Source of the DNA: Limnohabitans sp. Rim11
GTDB taxonomy: Bacteria; Pseudomonadota; Gammaproteobacteria; Burkholderiales; Burkholderiaceae_C
Direction of reading: 5' to 3'
NCBI RefSeq assembly: GCF_001269365.1
Contig: NZ_CXOM01000001.1
Location: 868,090-932,089, forward strand
Length of the DNA: 64,000 nt
How positions within the stretch are numbered: position 1 is the stretch's first letter; each line of letters starts with the position of its first letter. The position numbers and the translations under genes were made by a program. Positions 52,529 through 61,004 of the stretch are shown here, piece by piece. Under the pieces are notes generated by a model. It was not told where the DNA came from. It saw only the letters and a list, made by a program, of their open reading frames with translations, and searched no databases.

Positions 52529-53305
52529 ATGAATTCAAAACCAGAACCCAAAGAAACGATTTTAGAAGTTCGTGATTTGAACTTCTACTATGGCGCTTTT
52601 CAAGGCTTAAAGCACATCAATCTGAATATTCTAAAGAACACAGTCACTGCGTTCATTGGCCCTTCTGGTTGCGGCAAGTCAACGCTGCTGCGAACCCTGA
52701 ATCGCATGTATGACTTGTATCCAGGTCAGCGTGCTGAAGGCGAGATTCTGTTTGATGGCAAAAACATATTGGAGCCTAAACAAGACTTGAACTTGTTGCG
52801 TTCGCGAATTGGCATGGTGTTCCAAAAGCCAACACCTTTTCCCATGTCCATCTATGACAACATTGCGTTTGGCGTTCGTTTGTACGAAAAGTTATCCCGC
52901 AGCGACATGGACGACCGCGTTGAATGGGCCTTGCAAAAGGCAGCCATTTGGGACGAAGTGAAGAACAAACTCAACCAAAGCGGCTTGTCCTTGTCGGGTG
53001 GCCAGCAGCAGCGTCTATGTATCGCCCGCGGCATTGCGGTAAAGCCCTCCATTTTGTTGTTGGACGAACCCACCTCAGCACTCGATCCAATCTCAACGGG
53101 CAAGGTTGAAGAGTTGGTGCACACCCTAAAGAGCGAATACACCGTGGTCATTGTGACGCACAACATGCAACAAGCAGCGCGAGTCTCTGATTACACCGCC
53201 TACATGTATTTGGGCGAATTGATGGAGTTTGGCGAAACAGACCAAATCTTCATGAAGCCAGCACGTCAAGAAACTGAAGATTACATTACTGGCCGATTCG
53301 GCTAA
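52529..53305 (+). CDS. pstB: Phosphate ABC transporter ATPase PstB
   Basis: The ATPase of the Pst transporter. Seen: 258 residues, Walker [10 protein letters not shown] at about 48-56, Q-loop [18 protein letters not shown], signature LSGGQQQR, Walker [14 protein letters not shown] and H-loop [13 protein letters not shown]. The [10 protein letters not shown] stretch is specific to PstB. Length equals E. coli PstB (257). Confidence 0.97.
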   Translation: MNSKPEPKETILEVRDLNFYYGAFQGLKHINLNILKNTVTAFIGPSGCGKSTLLRTLNRMYDLYPGQRAEGEILFDGKNILEPKQDLNLLRSRIGMVFQKPTPFPMSIYDNIAFGVRLYEKLSRSDMDDRVEWALQKAAIWDEVKNKLNQSGLSLSGGQQQRLCIARGIAVKPSILLLDEPTSALDPISTGKVEELVHTLKSEYTVVIVTHNMQQAARVSDYTAYMYLGELMEFGETDQIFMKPARQETEDYITGRFG

Positions 53306-53320
53306 ACAGGAGCCCTGAAA

Positions 53321-54019
53321 ATGGATAAACACATTTCAAGTCAATTTGACAACGAGTTAGGCAGTGTCTCCAGCCGCGTGCTTGAGCTTGGCGGGCTTGT
53401 TGAATCGCAAATTAGGCATGCCGTTTTTGCATTGGCGCAATTCAGTAATGAAGTGGCAGATCAAGTCATTGCCACCGAGTCGCAAGTCAATTCTATGGAA
53501 GTCGAAATCGACCGTGATTTGTCTTCCATCATTGCACGTCGTCAACCCACAGCACGAGACCTTCGACTGCTGATTGCCATTTCCAAAATTACTGCCAATT
53601 TAGAGCGCGTCGGCGATGAGGCAGAGAAAATTGCACGCATGGTGAAAGCGATCAGTGCCAGCGGCAACTCTCGTTCATTGCCAGCATCAGAATTGCGCAT
53701 TGCCTCTGACTTGGCTTCAGGTCTGTTGCGTAAAGCGCTCGATTCGTTTGCACGTCTCGACGTCACAGAGGCCGTCAATATTTTGAAAGAAGACGACTTG
53801 ATTGATGCCGAGTTTGATGGCTTTGTTCGCAAGTTGGTCACTTACATGATGGAAGACCCACGCACCATCTCTGCCAGCTTAGACCTTTTGTTTGTGGCCA
53901 AAGCCATTGAGCGAATTGGTGACCATGCCAAGAACATTGCAGAGTTCATTATTTATGTGGTGAAGGGCGCTGATGTGCGTCACATTGCTTTGGCAGATGT
54001 GGAGTCAGCGGTTAAATGA
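53321..54019 (+). CDS. phoU: Phosphate signalling regulator PhoU
   Basis: PhoU links Pst transport status to PhoR, keeping PhoB inactive when phosphate is plentiful. Seen: 232 residues, two three-helix bundles, with metal-site motifs in the form NLERVGDEAEKIA at about 90-102 and AIERIGDHAKNIAEF at about 190-204. GGAG stands at the right distance from the ATG. The phoB ATG overlaps its stop, tying sensor status and regulator production together. Confidence 0.96.
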   Translation: MDKHISSQFDNELGSVSSRVLELGGLVESQIRHAVFALAQFSNEVADQVIATESQVNSMEVEIDRDLSSIIARRQPTARDLRLLIAISKITANLERVGDEAEKIARMVKAISASGNSRSLPASELRIASDLASGLLRKALDSFARLDVTEAVNILKEDDLIDAEFDGFVRKLVTYMMEDPRTISASLDLLFVAKAIERIGDHAKNIAEFIIYVVKGADVRHIALADVESAVK

Positions 54020-54741
54020 GAAATTTGCCGCGCATCTTGATTGTTGAGGATGAGCCTGCCATTGCAGAACTGATTGCTGTCAATTTGCGTCACAACGGAT
54101 TTCAGCCCATTTGGGCCATGGATGGCATCACAGCTCAGAAAGAGCTAGATGATGTTCTTCCGGATGTCATTCTGCTCGATTGGATGCTGCCTGGCGACAG
54201 TGGCTTGAGTTTGTCAAAGAGATGGCGAGGTCATGCCAGAACCAAGGACATTCCAATCATCATGTTGACTGCGCGAAGTGATGAGTCTGATCGCGTGGCT
54301 GGCCTGGACTCTGGCGCAGACGACTACATTGTCAAACCGTTTTCTACCAAAGAACTGTTAGCTCGAGTTCGTGCGGTACTGCGTCGAAGAGCCCCCGAGC
54401 AATCAGGTGGCCGAATTGAAACCAATGATTTGATTTTGGATGCAGACACGCATCGAGTCACTTATCAAGATCAGCCCTTAAAATTAGGGCCGACAGAATT
54501 CAAGTTATTGCAGTACTTCATGACTCACAAAGAACGAGTTCACAGCCGCGGACAACTTTTGGATCGAGTGTGGGGCGATCATGTTTTCATTGAAGAGAGA
54601 ACTGTCGATGTTCACGTGAAGCGTTTGCGTGAGGCCTTGGGTGCTGCTGGTGCCATGGTCGAAACTGTCCGTGGCGCCGGTTATCGCTTCTCGCAATCGG
54701 CATCGGCCGCTCAGGTTCAGATCGAAAAGAAGTTGAACTGA
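54016..54741 (+). CDS. phoB: Phosphate regulon response regulator PhoB
   Basis: Activates the Pho boxes described in this window. Seen: 241 residues, receiver domain at about 5-120 with acidic pocket E11/D12, phospho-acceptor D55 in LLDWMLPG and VKPFSTKELLARV, followed by an OmpR-type winged helix at about 140-230 (KLGPTEFKLLQYFMTHKERVHSR-type, ERTVDVHVKRLREAL). It overlaps phoU by 4 bases; phoR follows after 3 bases. Confidence 0.95.
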   Translation: MRNLPRILIVEDEPAIAELIAVNLRHNGFQPIWAMDGITAQKELDDVLPDVILLDWMLPGDSGLSLSKRWRGHARTKDIPIIMLTARSDESDRVAGLDSGADDYIVKPFSTKELLARVRAVLRRRAPEQSGGRIETNDLILDADTHRVTYQDQPLKLGPTEFKLLQYFMTHKERVHSRGQLLDRVWGDHVFIEERTVDVHVKRLREALGAAGAMVETVRGAGYRFSQSASAAQVQIEKKLN

Positions 54742-54744
54742 TTT

Positions 54745-56061
54745 ATGTTGCCTCGGTTCTTAGGCTTGTTTTTCTGGATGGCCATTGCGGCTATTGCAGG
54801 ATTTTGGTACGCCGATTTAATCGGCGCTTTGAGCGGCGCTTTGCTGGTCACATTGTTTACCAACTTGATTGATTTGTGGCGAGCTCAAAAAATTTCAAAA
54901 TGGCTCAGACACAATTTGGTCTTAGAACCACCTGTTTTGGGTGGATTGTGGGGTGATCTGATCGATCGATTGCGCCGTCTTTTAAGCGATCAAAAAAAGC
55001 AAACAGCGTCCCACCAGCAGCGCTTACAAGATTTTCTTTTGGCCATTCAAGCGTCACCCAATGGGGTGGTGTTGCTTGATCCTGAAGGCCGAATTGAGTG
55101 GTGTAATCAAACAGCCGCGCAGCATTTGGGCTTTGATACCAAGCGAGACCTGATGCAGCACATCATTCATTTGGTGCGTGACCCTGTGTTCAATAAGTAC
55201 TTTGCACAAGAGAGTCATGACAATGAAGTGGTCATTGAGGGGCGCTCCGAGTCATTGATGAAAAGCGTCAAACTGTCGGTCCAGTTGCATGCCTATGCCG
55301 AAACAAGAAAATTGTTATTGACCCGCGACGTAACCGCATTAGCGCAGGCAGATGCCATGCGAAGAGATTTTGTAGCCAATGTCTCGCACGAAATCCGCAC
55401 GCCTTTGACGGTTCTGAGCGGCTTTATTGAGACCCTCCAAAGTTTAAGTTTGCAGCCAGAGGAGCGCGCTAATTATTTGGGCTTAATGGCTGTCCAAGCG
55501 GGTCGTATGCAAGGATTGGTCAGCGACTTATTGATATTGTCTCAACTTGAAGGCAGTCCTTTGCCGCAGCTAACTGAACAAGTTGAACTGTCGGCGTTGA
55601 TGACCACAATTGAAATCGAAGCGAGAGGGTTGTCTGATACGCACATCGGAGCTTTTGATACGCCCCAAGTTTTAGAGTTTAATTTGCTGCCCGCAATTCA
55701 TCTGATTGGTGCTAGAAATGAGATCTACAGCGCTGTCTCTAATCTGGTCAATAATGCGGTGAGGTATACCCCTGCTGGTGGCAAAGTAACTTGTACATGG
55801 TCTGAGCAAGCCGATAACCGCTTGTACTTTTCAGTCTCTGATACGGGTCCTGGTATAGGGTCTGAGCATTTGCCAAGATTGACTGAACGGTTCTACCGAG
55901 TCGATAGAAGCAGGTCACGCGAATCCGGTGGAACAGGACTTGGATTGGCCATTACCAAACATGTGATGCAACGTCACGGCGGTGAACTCAAAATTGAAAG
56001 CGAGCTTGGCAAAGGTTCAAAGTTCACTTTGATATTTCCTTCTGCGCGGTATCTAAGGTAA
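54745..56061 (+). CDS. phoR: Phosphate regulon sensor kinase PhoR
   Basis: Membrane-bound histidine kinase that phosphorylates PhoB. Seen: 438 residues, two short hydrophobic helices in the first 40 residues with almost no periplasmic loop (as in E. coli PhoR), a charged linker, a PAS domain at about 95-195 (ASPNGVVLLDPEGRIEWCN), HisKA with H215 in FVANVSHEIRTPLTVL, and a HATPase domain with NLVNNAVRYTP, DTGPGIG and GGTGLGLAITKH. It ends the pst-pho operon, with a terminator 50 bases on. Confidence 0.95.
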   Translation: MLPRFLGLFFWMAIAAIAGFWYADLIGALSGALLVTLFTNLIDLWRAQKISKWLRHNLVLEPPVLGGLWGDLIDRLRRLLSDQKKQTASHQQRLQDFLLAIQASPNGVVLLDPEGRIEWCNQTAAQHLGFDTKRDLMQHIIHLVRDPVFNKYFAQESHDNEVVIEGRSESLMKSVKLSVQLHAYAETRKLLLTRDVTALAQADAMRRDFVANVSHEIRTPLTVLSGFIETLQSLSLQPEERANYLGLMAVQAGRMQGLVSDLLILSQLEGSPLPQLTEQVELSALMTTIEIEARGLSDTHIGAFDTPQVLEFNLLPAIHLIGARNEIYSAVSNLVNNAVRYTPAGGKVTCTWSEQADNRLYFSVSDTGPGIGSEHLPRLTERFYRVDRSRSRESGGTGLGLAITKHVMQRHGGELKIESELGKGSKFTLIFPSARYLR

Positions 56062-56084
56062 TACAAAACTGTTCTGGATTGTCA

Positions 56085-56114
56085 GTGACAAATTAAAAAT
56101 TGATCCTCTAGAAT
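56085..56114 (+). promoter_or_regulatory. Sigma-70-like promoter for the gene at 56122
   Basis: GTGACA (56085-56090) and TAGAAT (56109-56114) are separated by 18 bases, each matching the consensus in five of six positions. Predicted initiation at about 56121 is directly on the ATG of the following gene, which would make that message leaderless. Confidence 0.45.
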
Positions 56115-56147
56115 AAAGGGCATGCGTCGCATGCCCTTTATTTTTTT
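56112..56147 (+). terminator. Rho-independent terminator of the pst-phoBR operon
   Basis: A perfect 14-bp stem (56112-56125 with 56129-56142), three-base loop GTC, and a run of T to 56147. It lies 50 bases after the phoR stop. The start codon of the next gene, 56122, is within the left arm. Confidence 0.88.
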
Positions 56148-56511
56148 GATGTGCCTGTCACTGCCAGCCCTGGCATGGAATCCATTTTCTAATGGAGGCT
56201 TGGTGGATGTTCCGTTGTCTAAAACCGAGCTTCAAAAAATCAAACTGAATGCGGGTTGGGCTAAAGATGACACTCAAACCCTCATCTTTGAATTGAACAA
56301 CGGCCTCAAAGGCCCCATTCAATGTGCAGCCGCCAATGTAGAGCTAACAGATGGCCGCACAGTGGGCAAAGTGTTTGTGCCAAAATTTGCCATTCCAGGA
56401 AACGCCACGCGCAATGCCAGCATGCCCGTGGTCAAAGGCACCATGAAATCGTATGCACTCACTTGCTCTTGTTTCAAAGTCAAGGGTCAAGATGAATGCG
56501 TCAAGCCTTGA
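56122..56511 (+). CDS. Small secreted protein of unknown function
   Basis: 129 residues, not recognised. Seen: a good Sec signal (MRRMPFIFLMCLSLPALA, cleavage about residue 18), then a beta-rich mature part with Cys in IQCAAANVELTDGR and a Cys-rich end (LTCSCFKVKGQDECVKP), so two disulfides in the periplasm are plausible. The ATG at 56122 has only AGGG one base upstream and lies inside the phoR terminator; with the promoter at 56085-56114 the message could be leaderless. A start at 56131 or 56149 would weaken or destroy the signal peptide. The next gene is 21 bases on, in the same frame. Confidence 0.65.
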   Translation: MRRMPFIFLMCLSLPALAWNPFSNGGLVDVPLSKTELQKIKLNAGWAKDDTQTLIFELNNGLKGPIQCAAANVELTDGRTVGKVFVPKFAIPGNATRNASMPVVKGTMKSYALTCSCFKVKGQDECVKP

Positions 56512-56532
56512 ATATTTGTCAATCGAAAAATC

Positions 56533-57264
56533 ATGTCACTTCAGCTCACTTCAGAATTTGCGCCCACAGGAACGCTCAGAGCCGCCATCAATTTGGGTAA
56601 CCCTATTTTAGCCAACCAAAACGCCGATGGTCAACCTTATGGCATCTCCATTGACATTGCCACCGAACTAGCAAGGCGCTTGAACGTTCCCTTGACTTTG
56701 CTAGTGGGGCAGACGGCAGCTCAATCTGTGGAAGCTGTGACCCAAGAAACGGCCGACTTTGGCTTCTTTGCCATAGACCCCATCCGCGGAAAAGGCATTG
56801 CCTTCACGGCGCCCTACGTCTTGATTGAAGGCAGTTATTTGGTGCCCAATGACTCTCCCTTCACCGCCAACGATCAAGTGGACCAAGCAGGCATTCGCAT
56901 TGCAGTGGGCAAAGGCAGTGCCTACGACTTGTTTCTAACGCGTGAAATTAAAAATGCCGAAATTCAGCGTGCACCTTCATCGCCCACCACAGTCGATTTT
57001 TTCTTGTCTGAAAAATTAGAAGTGGCGGCTGGCGTCAAACAACAACTGGAAATGGATGCCAAACGCTTGCCCAATTTGCGTTTGTTGCCTGGCCGCTTCA
57101 TGGTCATCGAGCAAGCCATGGGCCTACCCAAAACACGCAGCCCAGAAGCCCAAGCTTATTTGAAACAATTTGTAGAAGACCTCAAAGCCTCCGGCTTTGT
57201 GAGCCAGTCGATGGCGCGGCACAACATTCAAGGTGCGGCGGTAGCACCTGCCAGCTCAAGCTAA
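56533..57264 (+). CDS. Family-3 substrate-binding-like protein without signal peptide
   Basis: 243 residues with the complete SBP_bac_3 fold: GTLRAAINLGNPI at the first strand, YGISIDIATELARRLNV, ADFGFFAIDPIRGKGIAFTAPYV and GIRIAVGKGSAYDLFL. These proteins normally bind amino acids in the periplasm, but this one starts straight at the domain. In-frame sequence upstream runs only seven codons to a stop, so there is no hidden signal. It is either cytoplasmic, with a sensor- or enzyme-like role, or exported by another route. No permease gene is adjacent. Its last 9 bases overlap the phosphatase gene of the other strand. Confidence 0.75.
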   Translation: MSLQLTSEFAPTGTLRAAINLGNPILANQNADGQPYGISIDIATELARRLNVPLTLLVGQTAAQSVEAVTQETADFGFFAIDPIRGKGIAFTAPYVLIEGSYLVPNDSPFTANDQVDQAGIRIAVGKGSAYDLFLTREIKNAEIQRAPSSPTTVDFFLSEKLEVAAGVKQQLEMDAKRLPNLRLLPGRFMVIEQAMGLPKTRSPEAQAYLKQFVEDLKASGFVSQSMARHNIQGAAVAPASSS

Positions 57265-58014
57265 GTAGCTGGCCCTGAGTTTTTGCAAAGCTGCAGGCGA
57301 TAGCTTTAGCTTCTGGTTGAGGTAGTTTTGCATGCCGCCATGGTCTTGGTGAATGATGTCCAAAGAGGCCTGCAAGAAGCTCTCTTGCACTTCCCAAACA
57401 ATTTTCAGCACATCGGGCGACAGCAGGGTTGCGCCTATGCTGTTGCGCTTGTAAAGCTGGTTGGTTAGCAAGTAATCTTGCCAAATGTCTTTTTCAGACA
57501 CACCCAAAGCCGACAAAATAAGGGCTGCAGCCAAGCCGGTTCTGTCTTTGCCTGCAGTGCAATGAAACAGCAGGGGCTCTGGCTTGGCCAGCAAATGTTC
57601 AAACAACTCTGCGAAGCGATTGGAGTCTGCTTTCACAAAGTCGCGGTAGGTGGTTTGCATGGCGTCCAGTGCATCTGCCGCCGACAAAGGCTTGCCACTG
57701 AGGTGCTGTGCTTGCAGACGTTGAACCACAGTGGGTTCAATGCTGAGGCTGTGACGTTGAATACCTGGCCATGCATACGACTGGGCTTGGCTTTCTAAAA
57801 CACCTCTGAAATCAAAGGTGCGCGCAATGCCCAAGGTTTGGAGCTGCTTGAGATCGTGTTCATCCAGCGAGGCCAGATGGTCGGAGCGAAATATTTTGCG
57901 CCACTGGACGGGGCGGCCTTCATGGCCCACATAGCCACCAAGGTCACGAAAATTGGAGGCACCCTTTAAGGGAATATGCCGTTGCGAAAGGTCTTGGGGG
58001 CTGTGAGTCAACAT
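57256..58014 (-). CDS. Tyrosine-protein phosphatase (Y_phosphatase3 / PtpA-like)
   Basis: 252 residues from the ATG at 58014. Seen: N-terminal GASNFRDLGGY at about 18-28 and the phosphatase P-loop HCTAGKDRTGLAA (CX5R) at about 151-163, typical of the bacterial Tyr/Ser and lipid-phosphatase group that also includes LipA of Listeria. DFRGVLESQAQ carries a conserved Arg near 70. The frame stays open upstream to 58098, where it would overlap the VWA gene; the shorter start is preferred. Substrate unknown. Confidence 0.82.
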   Translation of the reverse strand: MLTHSPQDLSQRHIPLKGASNFRDLGGYVGHEGRPVQWRKIFRSDHLASLDEHDLKQLQTLGIARTFDFRGVLESQAQSYAWPGIQRHSLSIEPTVVQRLQAQHLSGKPLSAADALDAMQTTYRDFVKADSNRFAELFEHLLAKPEPLLFHCTAGKDRTGLAAALILSALGVSEKDIWQDYLLTNQLYKRNSIGATLLSPDVLKIVWEVQESFLQASLDIIHQDHGGMQNYLNQKLKLSPAALQKLRASYLA

Positions 58015-58072
58015 GGCTTTGATATTAACGCGGTTTGCCGTTGTAACGAACCAGAATTTAGAAGCCCGTGCA

Positions 58073-59074
58073 CTAGATAATTTTGCCCATCCGAACAAAG
58101 TTGCGGGTGATGCTAGCCAAAACTAGCAGCATGCCAAGTAAGGCAACTTGCGCGCTAATTTCACTCATGGAGCGCTTTTCAAAACGCAGCTTGAAACCGA
58201 GTTTGTCGTACACATTCTTCAGGCCTTCTGTGCTGTCTGCTCTGAAGTATTCGCCTTGAGTTATGGCCGACACTTTTTTAAGCGCTTCGTCTTCCAGTTT
58301 GACTCGCATGCTGCGCCCTTGCATGTGCACCACATCACCTTCTGGGGTGCCAATGCCCACGGTGTAGACCTTGACTTCGTGCTTGGCCGCCAGTTCAGCC
58401 ATTTTGAGTAACTCGGGGCCCATGTTGCTCTGACCGTCGCTCATTAAAACGATGGCCATGTTTTTGCCGCGACTGGCGGACGCTTCCGATTCTTTGGGCG
58501 GCTTGTTTTTATCGTCCAGAGATTTGCCTGTGTCTGTAGGTTTTTTGGCGCCCCCCATGTCGGAGGCTTCATTGATAATTTTTTGGGCATCAATGCCAGC
58601 TCCTGGCAAAAGTGCTTCTAAAGAAACCAATAGGCCAGTGCCCAAAGCCGATCCATATTGCAATGGCAAATAGTCCAAGGCCTTTAACAAAGAATCACGT
58701 TCTTCTGTAGGCGCTTGAACCAAGGCGGCAGTACCTGCTGCCGTGACCAAGCCCACGCGCAGTCTGCTGGGCTTGTCTTGAATAAATTGTTGGGCGGCTT
58801 CTTGGGCTGCTTCTATGCGCGAGGGTTTGATATCTTTAGCGCGCATGCTGCCAGAGGTGTCCATCACCAGCATCACAGTGGCTTCGCGCAGGGGCGTCAT
58901 CATGACGGTTTGGGGCCGTGCCAGTGCGGTGCAAAGTAAGAGCAAACCTAGGCACAAGAAAACGGGTGGTATTTTTCTGGTTTTGTAGCTGTAGACGAGC
59001 GCAAAGAGTGGCACCCCAGCACAGGCATACAACATCAAGGGCCACAAAAATTGAAGGGAGCTTAAATCAGGCAC
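58073..59074 (-). CDS. VWA-domain membrane protein (BatA/BatB-like)
   Basis: 333 residues. Seen: two N-terminal membrane helices (about 7-28 and 38-54), a periplasm- or cytosol-facing von Willebrand A domain with a complete MIDAS (MDTSGSM at about 71-77, and a Thr/Asp pair, VLMSDGQSN, later), a Gly/Lys/Asp-rich insertion at about 165-205, and a C-terminal membrane helix. Known: Bat-type proteins work with MoxR and DUF58 partners. It overlaps the upstream DUF58 gene by 8 bases. A paralogue is encoded divergently at 62024. Confidence 0.85.
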   Translation of the reverse strand: MPDLSSLQFLWPLMLYACAGVPLFALVYSYKTRKIPPVFLCLGLLLLCTALARPQTVMMTPLREATVMLVMDTSGSMRAKDIKPSRIEAAQEAAQQFIQDKPSRLRVGLVTAAGTAALVQAPTEERDSLLKALDYLPLQYGSALGTGLLVSLEALLPGAGIDAQKIINEASDMGGAKKPTDTGKSLDDKNKPPKESEASASRGKNMAIVLMSDGQSNMGPELLKMAELAAKHEVKVYTVGIGTPEGDVVHMQGRSMRVKLEDEALKKVSAITQGEYFRADSTEGLKNVYDKLGFKLRFEKRSMSEISAQVALLGMLLVLASITRNFVRMGKII

Positions 59075-59960
59075 GCCAGACTCTCCGCTTTCTCAATTCT
59101 GAAAATTGCAACAAGGCACTGGCCAAGTCGTCCTGAGTAGACAGTTCCAGTGCATCCACGCCAGCTTGCGCAAAGCATGTGGCCAACTGCTGCTCGCGTT
59201 CTTCGACCAATTGCGCGTAACGGTTTCTGAACTTGGCATTGGTGGTGTCCAGCAATAACTGCTGCGCAGTTTCAGAGTCTTGCAGCAACATCAATCCTGC
59301 ATTGGGCAGATTCATTTCGGCAGGATCGAACAGGCGTGCTGCCACCGTGTCGTGCCTGCGCCCCATGGCACTCAACTCGGAGGACCAATTGAAGTCACCC
59401 ATAAAGTCGGACACGACAAAGACACTGGAGCGGCGTTTGAGCAGCCCATTGGCTCTGGACAGCCACTCATTCAGTGGGGTTTGATGAGTTTGCTGTGTTT
59501 GGGGTGATGTTTCTAAAACATGCAACACATGCAGCAAGTGACGCCGGCCCATGCGTGCCGGAATGTGTTTGAAACCATCCGGTTCAGCAGGGTTCAAAAT
59601 CAAGGCGCCAATGCGATTGCCCCGTTTCATGAGCAACTTGGCCATGACGCCGACAAAGTTCATCATCACCTGGCGTTTGGTTTGGTTGGCGCTGCCAAAA
59701 TCCATCGAGCCACTAACATCCAACAAAAACCACGCGCTGATTTCTCGGTCTTCTTGATGCTCTCGCACAAAGGGTGTTTGCATGCGCGCCGTCACGTTCC
59801 AATCGATATGCCGCACATCGTCATGCGCTTGGTATTCGCGCAGGTCGGCCAGCTCTAACCCCGAACCTCTGAACAAGGTTTTGTGATCGCCTTGCAGCAA
59901 GCCATCGAGACGGCGCAGCACCGTCCACTCAAGTTGCTGAAGCAATGCCTCAGCGGACAT
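59067..59960 (-). CDS. DUF58 domain protein
   Basis: 297 residues, soluble. Seen: GSGLELADLREYQAHDDVRHIDW at about 32-54 is the DUF58 signature, and the C-terminal part has a VWA-like fold with LLDVSGSMDFG at about 79-89. DUF58 proteins are regular partners of MoxR ATPases, and the operon order moxR-DUF58-VWA is widespread. It overlaps the MoxR gene by 11 bases and the VWA gene by 8, which points to translational coupling. Confidence 0.88.
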   Translation of the reverse strand: MSAEALLQQLEWTVLRRLDGLLQGDHKTLFRGSGLELADLREYQAHDDVRHIDWNVTARMQTPFVREHQEDREISAWFLLDVSGSMDFGSANQTKRQVMMNFVGVMAKLLMKRGNRIGALILNPAEPDGFKHIPARMGRRHLLHVLHVLETSPQTQQTHQTPLNEWLSRANGLLKRRSSVFVVSDFMGDFNWSSELSAMGRRHDTVAARLFDPAEMNLPNAGLMLLQDSETAQQLLLDTTNAKFRNRYAQLVEEREQQLATCFAQAGVDALELSTQDDLASALLQFSELRKRRVWRA

Positions 59961-60987
59961 GCGCTTCCAGCGGTTGCTCTGGCATGGGCACCGCTTTCAT
60001 GATGTCTTGAATGAGAGTGTCTGCAGTTTTGCCCTCGGCCAACGCGGTGTAAGACAAAACCAAACGGTGTCTCAGAATGTCGGGCACCAAATCGGCCAAG
60101 TCTTGCGGCAATGCATAGTCGCGGCCGCGCAGCAAGGCAAGTGCGCGAGCGCCTTCAATCAGGCCAATGCTGGCACGAGGGCTAGCGCCAAAGCTAATCA
60201 AGCCAGCCAAAGATTCAAGCCCATACCGCGCAGGAAAGCGCGTGGCTGAAATTAGTTTGACGGCATAGTGAATGAGGCTAGGATCTACATAGCAATGACG
60301 GCACTGCACTTGCAATGCTTTGAGATCTTCTGGGCTGACCACGCCAGTCACTTGCGCACCGCCAGCAATGACCCTTTGCACAATGACAAACTCGTCGTCT
60401 TCGCTGGGGTAGTCAATCAAGACTTTCATCATGAAGCGGTCGACTTGCGCTTCGGGCAGGGGATAGGTGCCTTCTGTTTCAATGGGGTTTTGGGTGGCCA
60501 TGACCAAAAAAGGTGAGGGCACACGATGCGTTTGACCCGCAATGGTCACTTGTCGTTCTTGCATCACTTCCAACAACGCGCTTTGAACTTTGGCGGGGGC
60601 TCGGTTAATTTCATCGGCCAGCAACAAGTTAGCAAACACAGGCCCCAAGACGGTGCTGAATTCGCTGGTCTGTTGATTGAAGATGCGCGTGCCCACCAGG
60701 TCGGCGGGCAGCAAGTCTGGTGTGAATTGAATGCGACTGAAACTGCCATTGAGGGTTTTGGCCAATGTATTGACGGTGAGGGTTTTGGCCAAGCCGGGCA
60801 CACCTTCAATGAGCAAATGACCTTGTGCTAACAAAGCAATCAGCACCCGTTCTAAAAATGCATCTTGACCGACCACCACGCGCTTGACTTCGTACATCAG
60901 CCTTTGCATGAGGGCTGCGGCCTCTTCGGGTTTGGAGTTGGTGGGATTGCCACCGTGACCTCGCCAAGCTTCGTTTGAAACGCTCAT
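59950..60987 (-). CDS. MoxR-family AAA+ ATPase
   Basis: 345 residues. Seen: Walker A region GVPGLAKTLTVNTLA at about 59-73, LLADEINRAPAKVQSALLEVMQE (Walker B and MoxR signature) at about 122-144, PNPIETEGTYPLPEAQVDRFMMKV-type sensor segments, and a helical lid. MoxR proteins act as chaperones that activate or insert metals into VWA-domain partners, here the two VWA proteins. It follows the anchored protease gene after 17 bases. Confidence 0.93.
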   Translation of the reverse strand: MSVSNEAWRGHGGNPTNSKPEEAAALMQRLMYEVKRVVVGQDAFLERVLIALLAQGHLLIEGVPGLAKTLTVNTLAKTLNGSFSRIQFTPDLLPADLVGTRIFNQQTSEFSTVLGPVFANLLLADEINRAPAKVQSALLEVMQERQVTIAGQTHRVPSPFLVMATQNPIETEGTYPLPEAQVDRFMMKVLIDYPSEDDEFVIVQRVIAGGAQVTGVVSPEDLKALQVQCRHCYVDPSLIHYAVKLISATRFPARYGLESLAGLISFGASPRASIGLIEGARALALLRGRDYALPQDLADLVPDILRHRLVLSYTALAEGKTADTLIQDIMKAVPMPEQPLEAHVR

Positions 60988-61004
60988 GTTGTCTCCTTCA
61001 AATT

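Noticed and set aside
56079..56091. TTGTCAGTGACAA after phoR as a Pho box
   Set aside because: The half-sites are inverted and adjacent, not direct repeats with 11-base period; it fits better as part of the -35 region at 56085.
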